A stretch of DNA of 34,314 bases. Source: Zygnema cylindricum (lineage: Eukaryota; Streptophyta; Zygnematophyceae; Zygnematales; Zygnemataceae). Under the pieces are notes generated by a model that saw nothing but the letters and a program-made list of their open reading frames with translations, was not told the DNA's origin and did not search any database. The stretch is taken from contig JBBHKE010001669.1 of the NCBI GenBank assembly GCA_037447655.1, positions 1 to 34,314 on the forward strand, in the 5' to 3' direction. A program made the position numbers and the translations under genes. How positions within the stretch are numbered: position 1 is the stretch's first letter; each line of letters starts with the position of its first letter. Below are positions 9,057-17,931 of the stretch, in pieces.

Positions 9057-10054
9057 TGCAATTTTGTGTCCCCCATTATGCACCAAAATTGAGGAAGCCT
9101 CTAGGTAGTTTTACACTAACCCACTTTCAACTAGAGCAACTACCACCCAAGCAAACATATAGATAATCTGACTGCACCCATGTGCATTCTGGACTCTCTG
9201 AGTCCACAACAAAAAGAATCACTGAAAACGCCCAACCAGGCGATTAATTATCAAGTGGCAAAGATGCTAATATTTATACAAGCTTGTTGGGAGAGAGGCG
9301 GCTACCTCCTCAATCCTCTAAGTCCTAAACCCCTCTCACAACCCCTATCTATTGATGTACGAACAAATCAGAAGACTGTACAGTACACAAAGGTACTAAG
9401 GTCGATGTACTTTTTGTACGGCTTGTGTATGACAAGGCCATGGAGTGGACTCTTGTCTCCATCAGACTCGTCCTCATTCTCTCCGGGATTCCTACTTCCC
9501 AAATATATCTTGTCACGTGTTGCCAGGTTATGTTACGTCCAAAAATCGCTAAGGTGGCTATTCTGGGATCTCGGGGATGATGCGGGCCGTCTGATCCAAA
9601 CCGGCTTTTAATGCTCGATGTTCAAAACAAATGTCCGGTACATTTGTTTCGTGCGCACTATAAAATCCACCTAGTTTCTCTGTTGTCTAACAGTAATTCC
9701 GTTAATCGATTAATGCTCTATTTACTGTTTAAATAACAATCACACCCTATGTATCCTAACGGACTACAACAACAGACTGGTAAGGGCTGACGGCTACGCC
9801 TCGCCCTGCCGTTTGGAGGTTCGAGTCCTATCGAACTCAGCCTTTTTGGTTGAGAGTGACTTAGGTCTTTTTTTAGCCCTGCCTAAGGAGCTAAGGCCAC
9901 CATGGCTCCACCGACCTCTCTCTCCTTTAGTGACTACAACAAGTATGGGGGCTAGAGAGAGAAGGTGGAGGCAGGCTTCCTGCGCTTTTTCTTTTAGCTA
10001 ATTTAACTAATTAAGACCTAGAAAATACCTCCCCTAAATCTAGTGATTTCAACA
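9057..10054 (-). mobile_element. copia LTR, minus orientation (about 1.0 kb)
   Basis: Minus strand: starts at 10054 TGTTGAAATCACTAG, then GGTATTTTCTAGGTCT, ATACTTGTTGTAGTCACT and GCCATGG. It carries an opposite-strand tRNA-like module (9783-9842), a GTAC block near 9390-9430 and a TATA-like TATAAAT (9278-9272). Its end is ATGGGGGACACAAAATTGCA at about 9057. The start abuts a + strand RT frame rather than a polypurine tract, so it is either a solo LTR or joined by rearrangement. Confidence 0.75.
9783..9842 (+). other. tRNA-like module in LTR (antisense to LTR)
   Basis: B box GGTTCGAGTCC at 9818-9828, with the A-box-like AGGGCTGACGGCTACGCC upstream. Nearly the same sequence as the module at 1590-1655. 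Stems are imperfect. Confidence 0.55.
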
Positions 10055-10064
10055 GCTATCGCAT

Positions 10065-11114
10065 TTGAGCGAACCCCAGACTTACTCGAAAGTAGTTAAT
10101 GGTCCGGAAGGTGGTAGATGGGTGATAGCTATTAATGATATGATGGCTTCCATTATGGAAGCAAACACTTGGGAGTTGGTGGATTGTCCTCCAGATAGAA
10201 AACCAATAGGATGCAAGTGGGTATTTAAGTTGAAGCTTAATACAAATAACTGTATCGAGCGATACAAGGCCAGATTAGTGGCAAAGGGGTTCACACAAAA
10301 AGAGGGAATCGATTATGAGGAGACTTTTGCTCCATTTGTTAGATTCCCCTCCGTCCGGATTCTACATAGTCTCGCGGCAGCGCAAGACATGGAAGTGCAC
10401 CAGATGGACATCAAAACCGCTTTTTTACACGGAGAATTGGAAGAAGAGATCTTCATGCGAAAACCGGAAGGATTTGTGGAGAAAGGAGAATAAAGCAATG
10501 TGTGCAGATTGATAAAGTCCATGTATGGACTAAAGCAAGCTCCACGCCAATGGAACAAAAAGCTGGACGAGTTTTTGACGAGTTTGGGATATATCCGAAT
10601 CAGTTCGGATCATTCCATCTACTTATTTGAGGATAAGGAAGGTATAATTTTCATTGCCATAAATGTTGATGATTTGCTTGTTTTGAGTAAATCAATGGTG
10701 AAAATTAATAGATTGAAAAAGTATTTAAAGAGTATATTTGAAATGAAAGATTTGGGGGAGGCAAAGTACATTTTGGGAATTCAAATGGAGAGGGATAGAG
10801 AAAAGAAAACAATAAGACTAACTCAAAAAGAAGCAATTGGGAATATGCTTGAAAATTTTCAAATAGAAAAAGCAAATAGTTGTACGACTCCAATGGACTT
10901 AGAGAAGGGAAATGAGGGGAGCTCAGAGGAGGGAGTCCTGATCTTGGATAATGAGCTAGGACCTGAGGAAAGCAAGTTCATGCAGACTATTCAGTACAGA
11001 CAGGTTGTCAGTAGTTCGATCTACTTTGTGAATCGTACTCGTGATATAGCTGCAGCTGTGGGAGTATTAAGTAGGAGTCTGAATGATCCTAGGAAGAAAG
11101 ACGGTGAAGAGTAG
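10065..11114 (+). pseudogene. copia reverse transcriptase, + strand, with stop
   Basis: RT frame of a + strand copia element, homologous along its length to the minus-strand RT at 7017-7913. It starts mid-polyprotein at a TTG codon (S-E-P-Q-T-Y), directly after the LTR at 10054; gag, protease and integrase are gone. Motif A (Q-M-D-I-K-T-A-F) is intact. One in-frame TAA (10491-10493) interrupts the frame. The active site reads N-V-D-D instead of Y-V-D-D. A 40-bp tandem duplication (11070-11109 and 11110-11149) shifts the frame at the RT/RNase H boundary, ending this frame at 11112-11114. Confidence 0.9.
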
Positions 11115-11149
11115 GATTCTGAATGATCCTAGGAAGAAAGACTGGGAAG
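11070..11149 (+). repeat. 40-bp tandem duplication inside pol
   Basis: AGTAGGAGTCTGAATGATCC... at 11070 recurs at 11110 as AGTAGGATTCTGAATGATCC..., period 40, with a few differences. Because 40 is not a multiple of three it causes the frame change between RT and RNase H. Confidence 0.9.
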
Positions 11150-11665
11150 CGGCCAAAAGGGTCATGCGGTATTTGGTAGGAACGAGAGATTTGTGGTTGC
11201 ATCTAGGAGGGGATAATACTGACATCACTACTTGGAGTGATGCCTGTTATGGGGATGCTTCGATGAGGAGGTGTACTTTTGGGAATGTGTTGTATGTTGG
11301 GAATAGGGCTTGCTGTTGGAGCAATAAGCAACAAAAGGTGAATGTTCACTCCACCATGGAGGCTGAGTATATGGTCGCTTGTTCAGCTGTGAAAGAATTA
11401 ATGTGGGTGAAATCTTTGCTTTAAGAATTCGAATACATGAAAAATAGAGTACAAAAGAATGAAGATATTTTGTGACAATCAAGCCGCGATTGCAATTGCA
11501 GCAAACCCTAAGCATCATTTTAAAGCAAAACACATGGATATTCGTTTGAGCTTTGTTAAGGAGAAAGTTGAGAATAAAATCATTAGTTTGGAATATAGAC
11601 CAGATCGTGAGATGGTAGCAAATATGATGAGTAAACTGGTTCCTTCTCCTAAATCGATATTTTGA
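11115..11665 (+). pseudogene. copia RNase H, + strand, frameshifted
   Basis: Continuation after the 40-bp duplication. It reads K-D-W-E-A-A-K-R-V-M-R-Y-L-V-G-T-R, T-T-W-S-D-A-C-Y-G-D and H-S-T-M-E-A-E-Y-M-V (catalytic residues present). A TAA follows V-K-S-L-L near 11422. After another frame change it reads F-C-D-N-Q-A-A-I-A-I-A-A-N-P-K-H-H-F-K, finishing in M-V-A-N-M-M-S-K-L and a stop at 11663-11665. A 50-bp spacer and a polypurine tract follow. Clearly the 3' end of pol, inactivated by at least two frame breaks. Confidence 0.88.
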
Positions 11666-11703
11666 AGGGAGAAGTGTGGACTGAAGCAAAAGATAGACTA
11701 GAT

Positions 11704-11714
11704 AATAAGGGGAG
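11704..11714 (+). promoter_or_regulatory. polypurine tract
   Basis: AATAAGGGGAG immediately before TGTTGAAA. Same string and position as on the minus strand at 1868-1858, which fixes the LTR start. Confidence 0.75.
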
Positions 11715-11928
11715 TGTTGAAAAGATAGGTATTTTGTAGTCTTTCTTATGACCTTACTGTAGTCCTCTGTTGAAATGTATGTATTTTCTAGGTCTGAATA
11801 AAAGGAAAATTAATAAGAAGGAAGTCAACAAAAGCAGCTTGCCTCTCGCTCCACTCTCCAAACCCCCACACTTGTCACAGTCATTGAAGGTTGGAGAGAC
11901 AGCTAGAGCCATGGCTGCTAATGCTGCC
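11715..11928 (+). mobile_element. truncated start of 3' LTR, + orientation
   Basis: Begins TGTTGAAAAGATAGGTATTT right after the polypurine tract. It restarts at 11768 as TGTTGAAATGTATG with TATTTTCTAGGTCTG, so the first 53 bases look like a duplicated or second LTR start. ACTTGTCACAGTCATTGA and GCCATGG follow as in the other LTRs. Homology ends at 11928, where a reversed LTR takes over. The tRNA-like module expected further in is lost. Confidence 0.7.
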
Positions 11929-12952
11929 TGCAATTCTATGTCCTCCATTGGACTACAGAATACAGGAAGCCTCTAAATAGTTGTTAACTAGCCCACTTTA
12001 ACCCACAGCCACTGCTACCCAAAAAGTCACACTGACAAATTGACTGCACCCCTGTGCAGCCTCGACTCCCCTGAGTTCGTAGCAAAAAAAATCACTGAAA
12101 ACGGCCAACCAGCCGATAAGTTATGAGGCAGTAAAAATGCCAATTTGTACAAACTCTCAAAGGGAGAGGTGACTGTCTACCAAAATTTTCTAAGTCCTGA
12201 TTTCCTCTAGTAACTTCTATCTACTGAAGTACGGACCAATCAGATTACTGTACCGTACCAAAAAGTACTACTGTCGGTGTACCTTTTGTACGGCCTATGT
12301 ACGACAGGACTATTAAGCGGACGTGTGTCTCCTTTTTACTCGTCCATACATTCCTCAGAATTCCAATGACCGAATGTCATCTCTCCACGTGGCTCCAGGT
12401 CATGCCACGTCACTAAACGCCAAAGTGACTACTCCGAGATTTCGGCGATGATGTGCGCCGTTGGATTTGCAGCGAGAAGCAATCTTGGCCGTAATAAATA
12501 CTTGCGCGATATTTGTTTCGTTGTCGAAACAAAATGCGTGGTATCCGTTTTGAATTGGTACATTTATAAAACTGTATCCATGTACGCCGTACACAGTTTT
12601 AGTTAAATGGATTTGCTCCTTCCTAAATATATATATATTTATCACATACTATAGCATTTAGTATTGGTCCTAGTCTAGTAGGATAAAGTTGACCACTATC
12701 GGCCAGCTTGACGAACCGCAGGTATCGGGATCAAATCCCGGGTCCGTCAGGTATTTTTTTAGTAGTTATAAAAATATCTGCCTGTTGAACTAAGGCAGCC
12801 ATGGATCAACCACTCTCTCTATCCTTCAGTGACTACTACAAGTATGGGGGCTAGAGAGAGGAGGTGTAGGCACGCTGTCTGTCCTTTTTCTTTTCCTTTT
12901 ATACTAACATTTTAAACCTAGAAAATACTCAAAAAATCTAATAATTTCAACA
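11929..12952 (-). mobile_element. copia LTR, minus orientation, complete (1024 bp)
   Basis: Minus strand: TGTTGAAATTATTAG at 12952, TATTTTCTAGGTTT, ATACTTGTAGTAGTCACTGA and CCATGG. It has an opposite-strand tRNA-like module (12679-12751), a GTAC-rich block (about 12230-12305) and the end ATGGAGGACATAGAATTGCA at 11929. Together with the LTR start on its left it forms two LTRs facing each other. No target duplication or primer-binding site was found. Confidence 0.78.
12679..12751 (+). other. tRNA-like module in LTR (antisense to LTR)
   Basis: T-arm TCGGG-ATCAAAT-CCCGG closes over 5 pairs; B box GGATCAAATCC at 12728-12738. A-box-like TAGGATAAAGTTG at 12679. Compared with the module at 13004-13078, the T-stem bases differ but remain paired (CGGG/CCCG versus CAGG/CCTG). 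Confidence 0.62.
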
Positions 12953-13003
12953 CTGCCTAGAGAGAGAGACAGGCTATAGCTTTTGGTAGATTTACCAAAA
13001 CTG

Positions 13004-13078
13004 TCTTGACGGAACCAGGGTTTGATCCTGGTACCTACCGTTCGTCAATAGACAGGTAGTCGGTAGCTTTATCCTGTA
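13004..13078 (-). other. tRNA-like module in LTR (antisense)
   Basis: Minus strand. A-box-like CAGGATAAAGCTACCG near 13074; T-arm ACCAGG-ATCAAAC-CCTGGT is a perfect 6-bp stem (13014-13032) with B box AGGATCAAACC. A CTACCG/CGGTAG stem lies in the middle. Confidence 0.62.
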
Positions 13079-13607
13079 GCCTAAGACTTATGCTAGAATA
13101 TATAGGGTACGATAAATATATAAACATAAATAGTTAGACTAATTCATTTAACGGTCTAGTAAGACATAGAAACAGTTAGTATTGTACGAACTACGGGTTA
13201 TCTCGAAACAGATATCGCGCATTTGTTTCAAATGTGAAACAAATATCGCGCAATTATTTAGACGGCCAATTTCAAATGTTGGTCTAAATCGAACGATCGT
13301 GTGTGCGAGCCGGGATTCCGAAGTGGGCGACTTAGCGTTTTTGGGCACCGCCACTCCGAATGACACGTGGCAGGATCCGGGAGGATTGCGGGATTTCCGA
13401 AACGCAAGATGATAATTTTGGATGTGACAAATGTCACATTATGGCGATGTCGTACATTATCGTACAAAAAGTACGACGCTGCCTATACTTTTTTGTACAG
13501 CACAGTCTTACGATTGGACCGTACCTCAGTACTAGGGAGCTTAGAGAGGGGTTTTAGGACTTTGAATAATTTTGCTAGGTAGTCGCCTCTCTCCCAGAAA
13601 GCATCTG

Positions 13608-13616
13608 TATAAATAG
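13608..13616 (+). promoter_or_regulatory. LTR TATA box
   Basis: TATAAATAG in the LTR. The equivalent TATAAAT occurs at the same place in the LTRs at 1089-1083 and 9278-9272 on their strand. It defines the likely U3/R boundary, about 25-35 bases downstream, and the transcription direction. Confidence 0.6.
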
Positions 13617-13829
13617 GCAAACTTTGCCATTTAATAACAACTCACTCAGTGGACCACTTTCAATGATTCTTTTTGCTGCGGACTCAGTGGAGTCCAAGCT
13701 ACACAGGGGTGTAGTCCGTCAGAGTTTTTACCAGCCAAGGTGGCTGCATTTCTAAGGGAAAGTCAAAGTGGGTGAATGTTTCCAAAACTCATATTTTAAC
13801 TTTGCATTCTGTGGTGGAACTAAGCACAC

Positions 13830-13981
13830 AGAAAGTCTTATTTCACAGCGGTGAAGATGTATTGGGGTTCTGGTTGTCAAGGGGTCAATCATTTGGGTTT
13901 ATATCAAGTAGGAGTCGGCATCACCTAGATTAGCTTCTTTTAGATCTGCGTTTTTTGTGGGCAATCGAGCACACAGAGTTT
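13830..13981 (+). other. spacer between two LTRs
   Basis: About 150 bp with no match elsewhere in the window and no open frame. It may be element leader sequence. Confidence 0.3.
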
Positions 13982-14901
13982 CATCCTCATACTTGTCGTA
14001 GTCCCCGAGGACCTGCAGGCAACCATGGTTGCCTCTTTCAGCTAAGGAGACAGGCAGATCACTAGTATATTTTTCTACAAATTTTAGACGTTAACTTGTG
14101 GGACTTGAGCCAGTGACCTCCGGATGACCGGCGTACGCACTAGCTGTCCGCCTTATCCGGTATGTCTTGAAGTAATCGATTCACGTATGTGGCGGGATAT
14201 TTTTTTAAAAATGTACAGTGCCGCATATTCCATTTAACTAATTACGGGACGATTTATGCATAGAATTATACACGTCCGTACAAAATCGGGACCGCACGAA
14301 ATATACGAATCGACATTTAATTTTGACGGACAAAATTAAATGTCGCATCTGATCGAACGGCTCACAGTAGAGCCGGAAAGCTGGAACAGCAGTTTGGCGG
14401 TTTGCGGACCAGATGTCAGCGGATGACATAAGGCAACATATGGTTGAACAGCGGATATCACGGGAGGAGCAACTACGGCTCCGAGACTCACACGCGTCAG
14501 CGGAACGGCTATGCCGTACTATGGCTGTACAAGAAGTACAGCGGTACCTGTACCTTCTTGTACTTTACAGTCCTGTGATTGGTCGAAGTACCCTAGTAAT
14601 AGGTTTAGAGAGGTAGCTTAGGACTTAGCATATTTTTGGTTTTTCAGCCTCTCTCCCAGAGTGCAGTTGTATTTATGGACCAGCTTTGGTCAGCCATAAC
14701 TTAATGCTCGGGTGAGCAATTTCAGTGATTCTTTTTGCACCGAACTGAGGGGAGTCCAGGCTACACAGGGGTGTAATTGGTCAGAGTTTTTGCGTCCCAG
14801 GGTGGGACTTATTCTTTTTGAAAGTCAAAAGTGCATATACTATCCTAGAGGCTTCACATAAGCTGGACATTCTGTGTACCAATGGAGGTCACAGAATTAC
14901 A
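13982..14901 (+). mobile_element. copia LTR, + orientation, ends at 5S repeat
   Basis: Starts with ATACTTGTCGTAGTCC and AACCATGGTTGCC (the TGTTGAAA end is lost). It then has the antisense tRNA-like module, a GTAC hairpin block (14515-14570), CTCTCTCCCAGA, GATTCTTTTTGC, CTACACAGGGGTGTA and AGAGGCTTC. The conserved end ATGGAGGTCACAGAATTACA (14882-14901) butts directly against the first 5S rDNA unit. Confidence 0.7.
14094..14163 (-). other. tRNA-like module in LTR (antisense)
   Basis: Minus strand: A-box/D-arm-like CCGGATAAGGCGG (14159-14147) and B box GGCTCAAGTCC (14111-14101). The GGATAAGGCG core resembles nuclear tRNA-Arg. T-stem only partly paired. Confidence 0.55.
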
Positions 14902-15729
14902 GTAAAAGCAGCTTTATAACGCGGTTTGGGGGGTAATACCGGCGACAAGGAACGTTTATAGAATGGAGTACGTTGGAGTGGCATGGAAGCAAAAGCAGCG
15001 AGAGTCACGATGTCGCGATGATGGACGATGGTAAAAGACGGCTCGACGCGTCGATTTAGCAAACAAGTACACACACCGTGGCCGACAAATCTCGCTCGGT
15101 GGACGCCACTTAGGCACGAAGATCGTACGGAATTTTTTCCAAACTCCGTACATCAAGGCCTAAAAACTGACGACGCGACCTTGGTTTAAGTAGGACACAC
15201 CCGACCTCGTGGATGTGGTGCGATCATACCTAGGCACTACGCCGGATCCCATCAGAACTTCGCAGCCCATGGGCCAAAATAGGTCTAGAATGGGTGACCT
15301 CTCGGGAAGTCCTGGTGTCCCACCCAAAACTTTTGTCCGTTTTTGTCATTTTTCTTTCTTTTTTTTTAGGTTGTATTTTTGTTTTCGATTCTTCGTTTCG
15401 CCAAGAAAAAGTCTTCAGTTTTAGTTGGTTCTAAGGGGCTGAGACGGTCGACTATTTACCCCCGCTTACGAATCGATTCGATACGCATGACCATTAGAGG
15501 CGGCGAATACGACTCTTTCGTCCCAAAAGCTTATGTTTACCTAAGCAACCTAGTACAAAATGGTGAGGAAAGAGGGCCATGCTTCCAAGCCGAGTGGCAA
15601 GCGAGTAGTACTGCATCGAAACTAGATTGGAAAGGGCTACGTTGAAGCTAAGCGAAAGTTGAAGCATTTGAAACCTCGAGTTAGGTGGCATGGTAGAATG
15701 GAGGAGTAAAAGCGAAGTTGAAGGTGTAA
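14902..15729 (+). repeat. 5S rDNA repeat unit 1 (828 bp)
   Basis: Begins GTAAAAGCAGCTTTATAACG, which recurs at 15730. It holds a 314-bp upstream spacer, a 5S-like sequence, a T-rich terminator and a 3' spacer. It aligns with unit 2 along its whole length at roughly 90% by eye. Confidence 0.85.
15216..15326 (+). rRNA. 5S rRNA-like gene, copy 1 (probable pseudogene)
   Basis: Matches plant 5S rRNA: GGTGCGATCATACC at the start, GGATCCCATCAGAAC in the middle, ATGGGTGACCTC (C box) and a GGGAAGTCC...CACCC end. About 7 bases around the A-box region are missing compared with copy 2 (CGCAG directly followed by CCCATGGG), giving 111 nt instead of about 117-120, and the C box starts GAATGGG rather than GGATGGG. 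The internal promoter is therefore damaged. Poly-T tracts follow as terminators. Confidence 0.75.
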
Positions 15730-16560
15730 GTAAAAGCAGCTTTGTAACGCGGTTTGGGCGATATTACCGGCGGCAAGGAATGTTTATAGAATGGAGTACG
15801 TTCGAGTGGCATGGAAGCAAAAGCACCGAAAGTCACGATGTCGCGACGATGGACGATGGTAAAAGACGGCTCGACGCGTCGATTTAGCAAACAAGTACAC
15901 ACACCGTGGCCGACAAATCTCGCTCGGTGGACGCCACCTAGCACGAAGATCGTACGGAATTTTTTCCAAAATCCGTACATCGAGGCCTAAAAACTGACGA
16001 CGCGGCCTCGGTTTAAGTAGGACACACCCGGATGCGGTGCGATCATACCTGGGCTACTACGCTGTTCTCATCAGAACTCCGCAGCTAGGCGCCCATGGGC
16101 CAGAATAGTACTTGGATGGGTGACCTTCCGGGAAGTTCTGGTGTCGCACCCAAAACTTTTGTCCGTTTTTGTCATTTTTCTTTCTTTTTTTTTAGGTTGT
16201 TTTTTTGTTTTCGATTCTTTGTTTCGCGAAGAAAAAGTCTTCAGTTTTAGTTTGTTCTAAGAGGCTGAGACGGTTGACTACTTTCCCCCGCTTACAAATC
16301 GATTCGATACGCACAACCATTAGAGGCAGCAAATTCGACTCTTTGGTCCCAAAAGCTCACGTTCACCTATGCAACCTAGTGCAAAATGGTGAGGAAAGAG
16401 GGCCGTGCTTCGAAGCCAAGTGGCAAGCGTCGAGTAGTGCATCGAAACTAGATTGGAAAGGGCTACGTTGAAGCTAAGCGAAAGTTGAAGTCTTTGAAAC
16501 CTGGAGTTAGGTCACATGGCAACATCGAGGGCTAAAAGCGAAAAGTGAACTTTGCTAAAA
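15730..16560 (+). repeat. 5S rDNA repeat unit 2 (831 bp)
   Basis: Same layout as unit 1. The long upstream spacer includes the conserved TCCGTACAT motif, then the 5S, a T-rich tail and a 3' spacer. Confidence 0.85.
16035..16151 (+). rRNA. 5S rRNA gene, copy 2 (diverged)
   Basis: 117 nt, with 5' CGGTGC pairing with 3' GCACCC. CATCAGAACTCCGCAG, the A-box region AGCTAGGCGC, and C box GGATGGGTGACC are present. 5S rRNA is a large-subunit ribosome component made by RNA polymerase III from these internal boxes. Differences from the plant consensus include GTTCTC where GGATCC is expected, and GGGCTACTACG in helix II-III. A TATA-like TTTAAGTAG lies at about -23 to -15, and T-runs follow at 16157-16195. 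It could be a divergent working gene or a decaying one. Confidence 0.75.
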
Positions 16561-16745
16561 GTATAAGCAACTATGTATCGCGGTTACGCAGTTAAAACCC
16601 TAGCAAGGAACATTTAAATATTGAGTATGTTCGAGTAGCTTGGAAGCAAAAGCACTCGAACTCACGACATCGCACTCAGAAATTTTTGTCCTTTGTCATA
16701 TTTTTTTTTTTTTTTTGGGTTTGTTTTTTGGTTTTTGTTTAAGTC
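16561..16745 (+). repeat. 5S rDNA repeat unit 3, 5S deleted
   Basis: Starts GTATAAGCAACTATGTATCG and follows the unit spacer to CATCGCAC. It then jumps to the sequence that normally follows the 5S gene (TTTTTGTCCTTTGTCAT and T-run). The missing part covers about 310 bp including the whole 5S gene. It marks the right edge of the array. Confidence 0.75.
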
Positions 16746-17410
16746 AGACCATTTTTGAATTCCATCGAGTGCATAAGTGGATGCTTTGCAAATGTTGACA
16801 AATACAAGATATCTTTTCTTTCATTCATGCTCTTATTTATTTGCTATTTGCCATACTAAAAAGAAGGTCAAATTCAGAAAAACTGCTTGTGTCTCGAATA
16901 CATGCATATCTTCTGACTAAATCAGTACCGTATATGTAATGAGTTTTTATGTCTGTTATCGGATGATCACTTGTGAATACGTTTGACAGTTTCATTAACT
17001 GTTTTTGGTCACAACCCAGTTCCCCAAGAAAAATATACATAAGAGAATGTTTGTTACTTTAGTGGTGCATAGGGTCTTTCAGAAGCTTAAGACTGATATT
17101 CCAAGTGTTTCCCAATTGCCTTTGATCCAATATTCCTGGATAGGTAGAAAATGTATAGAAACAAGAAAAAAAACAAAAAATTTGAAGGAGATTGTGTCCA
17201 GCCAAGAATTGGCTATTTGAATGTGGAAAGGAGAAACAGGACAGTTCAAAGAAAATGCTAATGCCATGGAAAGGAATGTGAACATGGATGAGATATGGAC
17301 AAAATGAACACTTTTAATTTGAATTTTGTTGTGAAAACATACACAGGACTGGGTAGGCAGGAAACAGTTCCGTTCAGATTCGTCCAATCAAAGTCCAATT
17401 CCATACTTGG
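16746..17410. other. no gene recognised (3' flank of eL33)
   Basis: Moderately AT-rich single-copy sequence. Short open frames in all directions show no motif. It lies between the 5S array and the GA satellite. Confidence 0.4.
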
Positions 17411-17512
17411 AAAGAGGGAGAGGAGGGAGAGGAGGGAGAGAGGGAGAGAGGGAGAGAGGGAGAGAGAGGAGAGAGGGAGAGAGAGGGAGAGAGGGAGAGA
17501 AGGAGAGAGGGA
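17411..17512 (+). repeat. GA-rich microsatellite
   Basis: About 100 bases of nearly pure purine, GGGAGA/GGGAGAGA type. Open in several frames only because of composition. Confidence 0.95.
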
Positions 17513-17931
17513 GTTATATTCACTACAAAAAGCTTTCACCTATAGACATAACTTCTCTTGCGAGGAATGGATTGCTGTTGAGAGGACTTCCCAATAACCT
17601 TCTTAAAATCCGGAAACCGAGAGGAAATGAAGGTGAAGAAACCAGAGGTGTCCTCAACATGGAAAACTGAAAATGAAGAACTCGATACGGCCAAATGGGA
17701 CAGTAGTGAAGATAGTGAGCATAGAAATCATGTATTACTTTTTTATCCTCCAAGTTGTACAAAAACTCTTATGAGCACTGCATAACGCTCATCCGACTGC
17801 CCAAATCACTTTTTAACTAGCAAATTTCTATTCTTCTTTTCCTTTCTTCTTTTCCTCTATTCCTCCCATCCCTGCTCTCCCGCTCAATCTTGTCCTTCCA
17901 TCTCCACTTTTCTCCTTTCCTACGCCATTTT

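Larger units (their letters stand above)
12953..13829 (+). mobile_element. copia LTR, + orientation, 5' end missing
   Basis: Matches the inverted complement of the LTR at 11929-12952: tRNA-like module in reverse, then the ATTTGTTTC/GAAACAAAT block, GTAC-rich hairpins (13448-13500), CTCTCTCCCAGA and a TATA box. Next come the GATTCTTTTTGCT block and the CTACACAGGGGTGTAG palindrome, ending near CATTCTGTGG at about 13800-13829. The TGTTGAAA start is absent; 12953-13003 does not match. Confidence 0.7.

Noticed and set aside
11768-12952. Apparent 1.2-kb DNA transposon with about 160-bp terminal inverted repeats (TGTTGAAA...TTTCAACA)
   Set aside because: The left arm is better explained as the start of a + strand LTR following the polypurine tract, and the right arm as the start of a separate reversed LTR. 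Other copies lack the second arm.
15213-16471. Short open frames in the 5S spacers
   Set aside because: Present in both repeat units but without known motifs, and crossing the 5S genes and T-runs.
14902-16560. Cassandra-type retrotransposon (5S in an LTR)
   Set aside because: The units are direct head-to-tail repeats of 828 bp with no TG...CA ends, primer-binding site or polypurine tract. This is ordinary tandem 5S rDNA layout.
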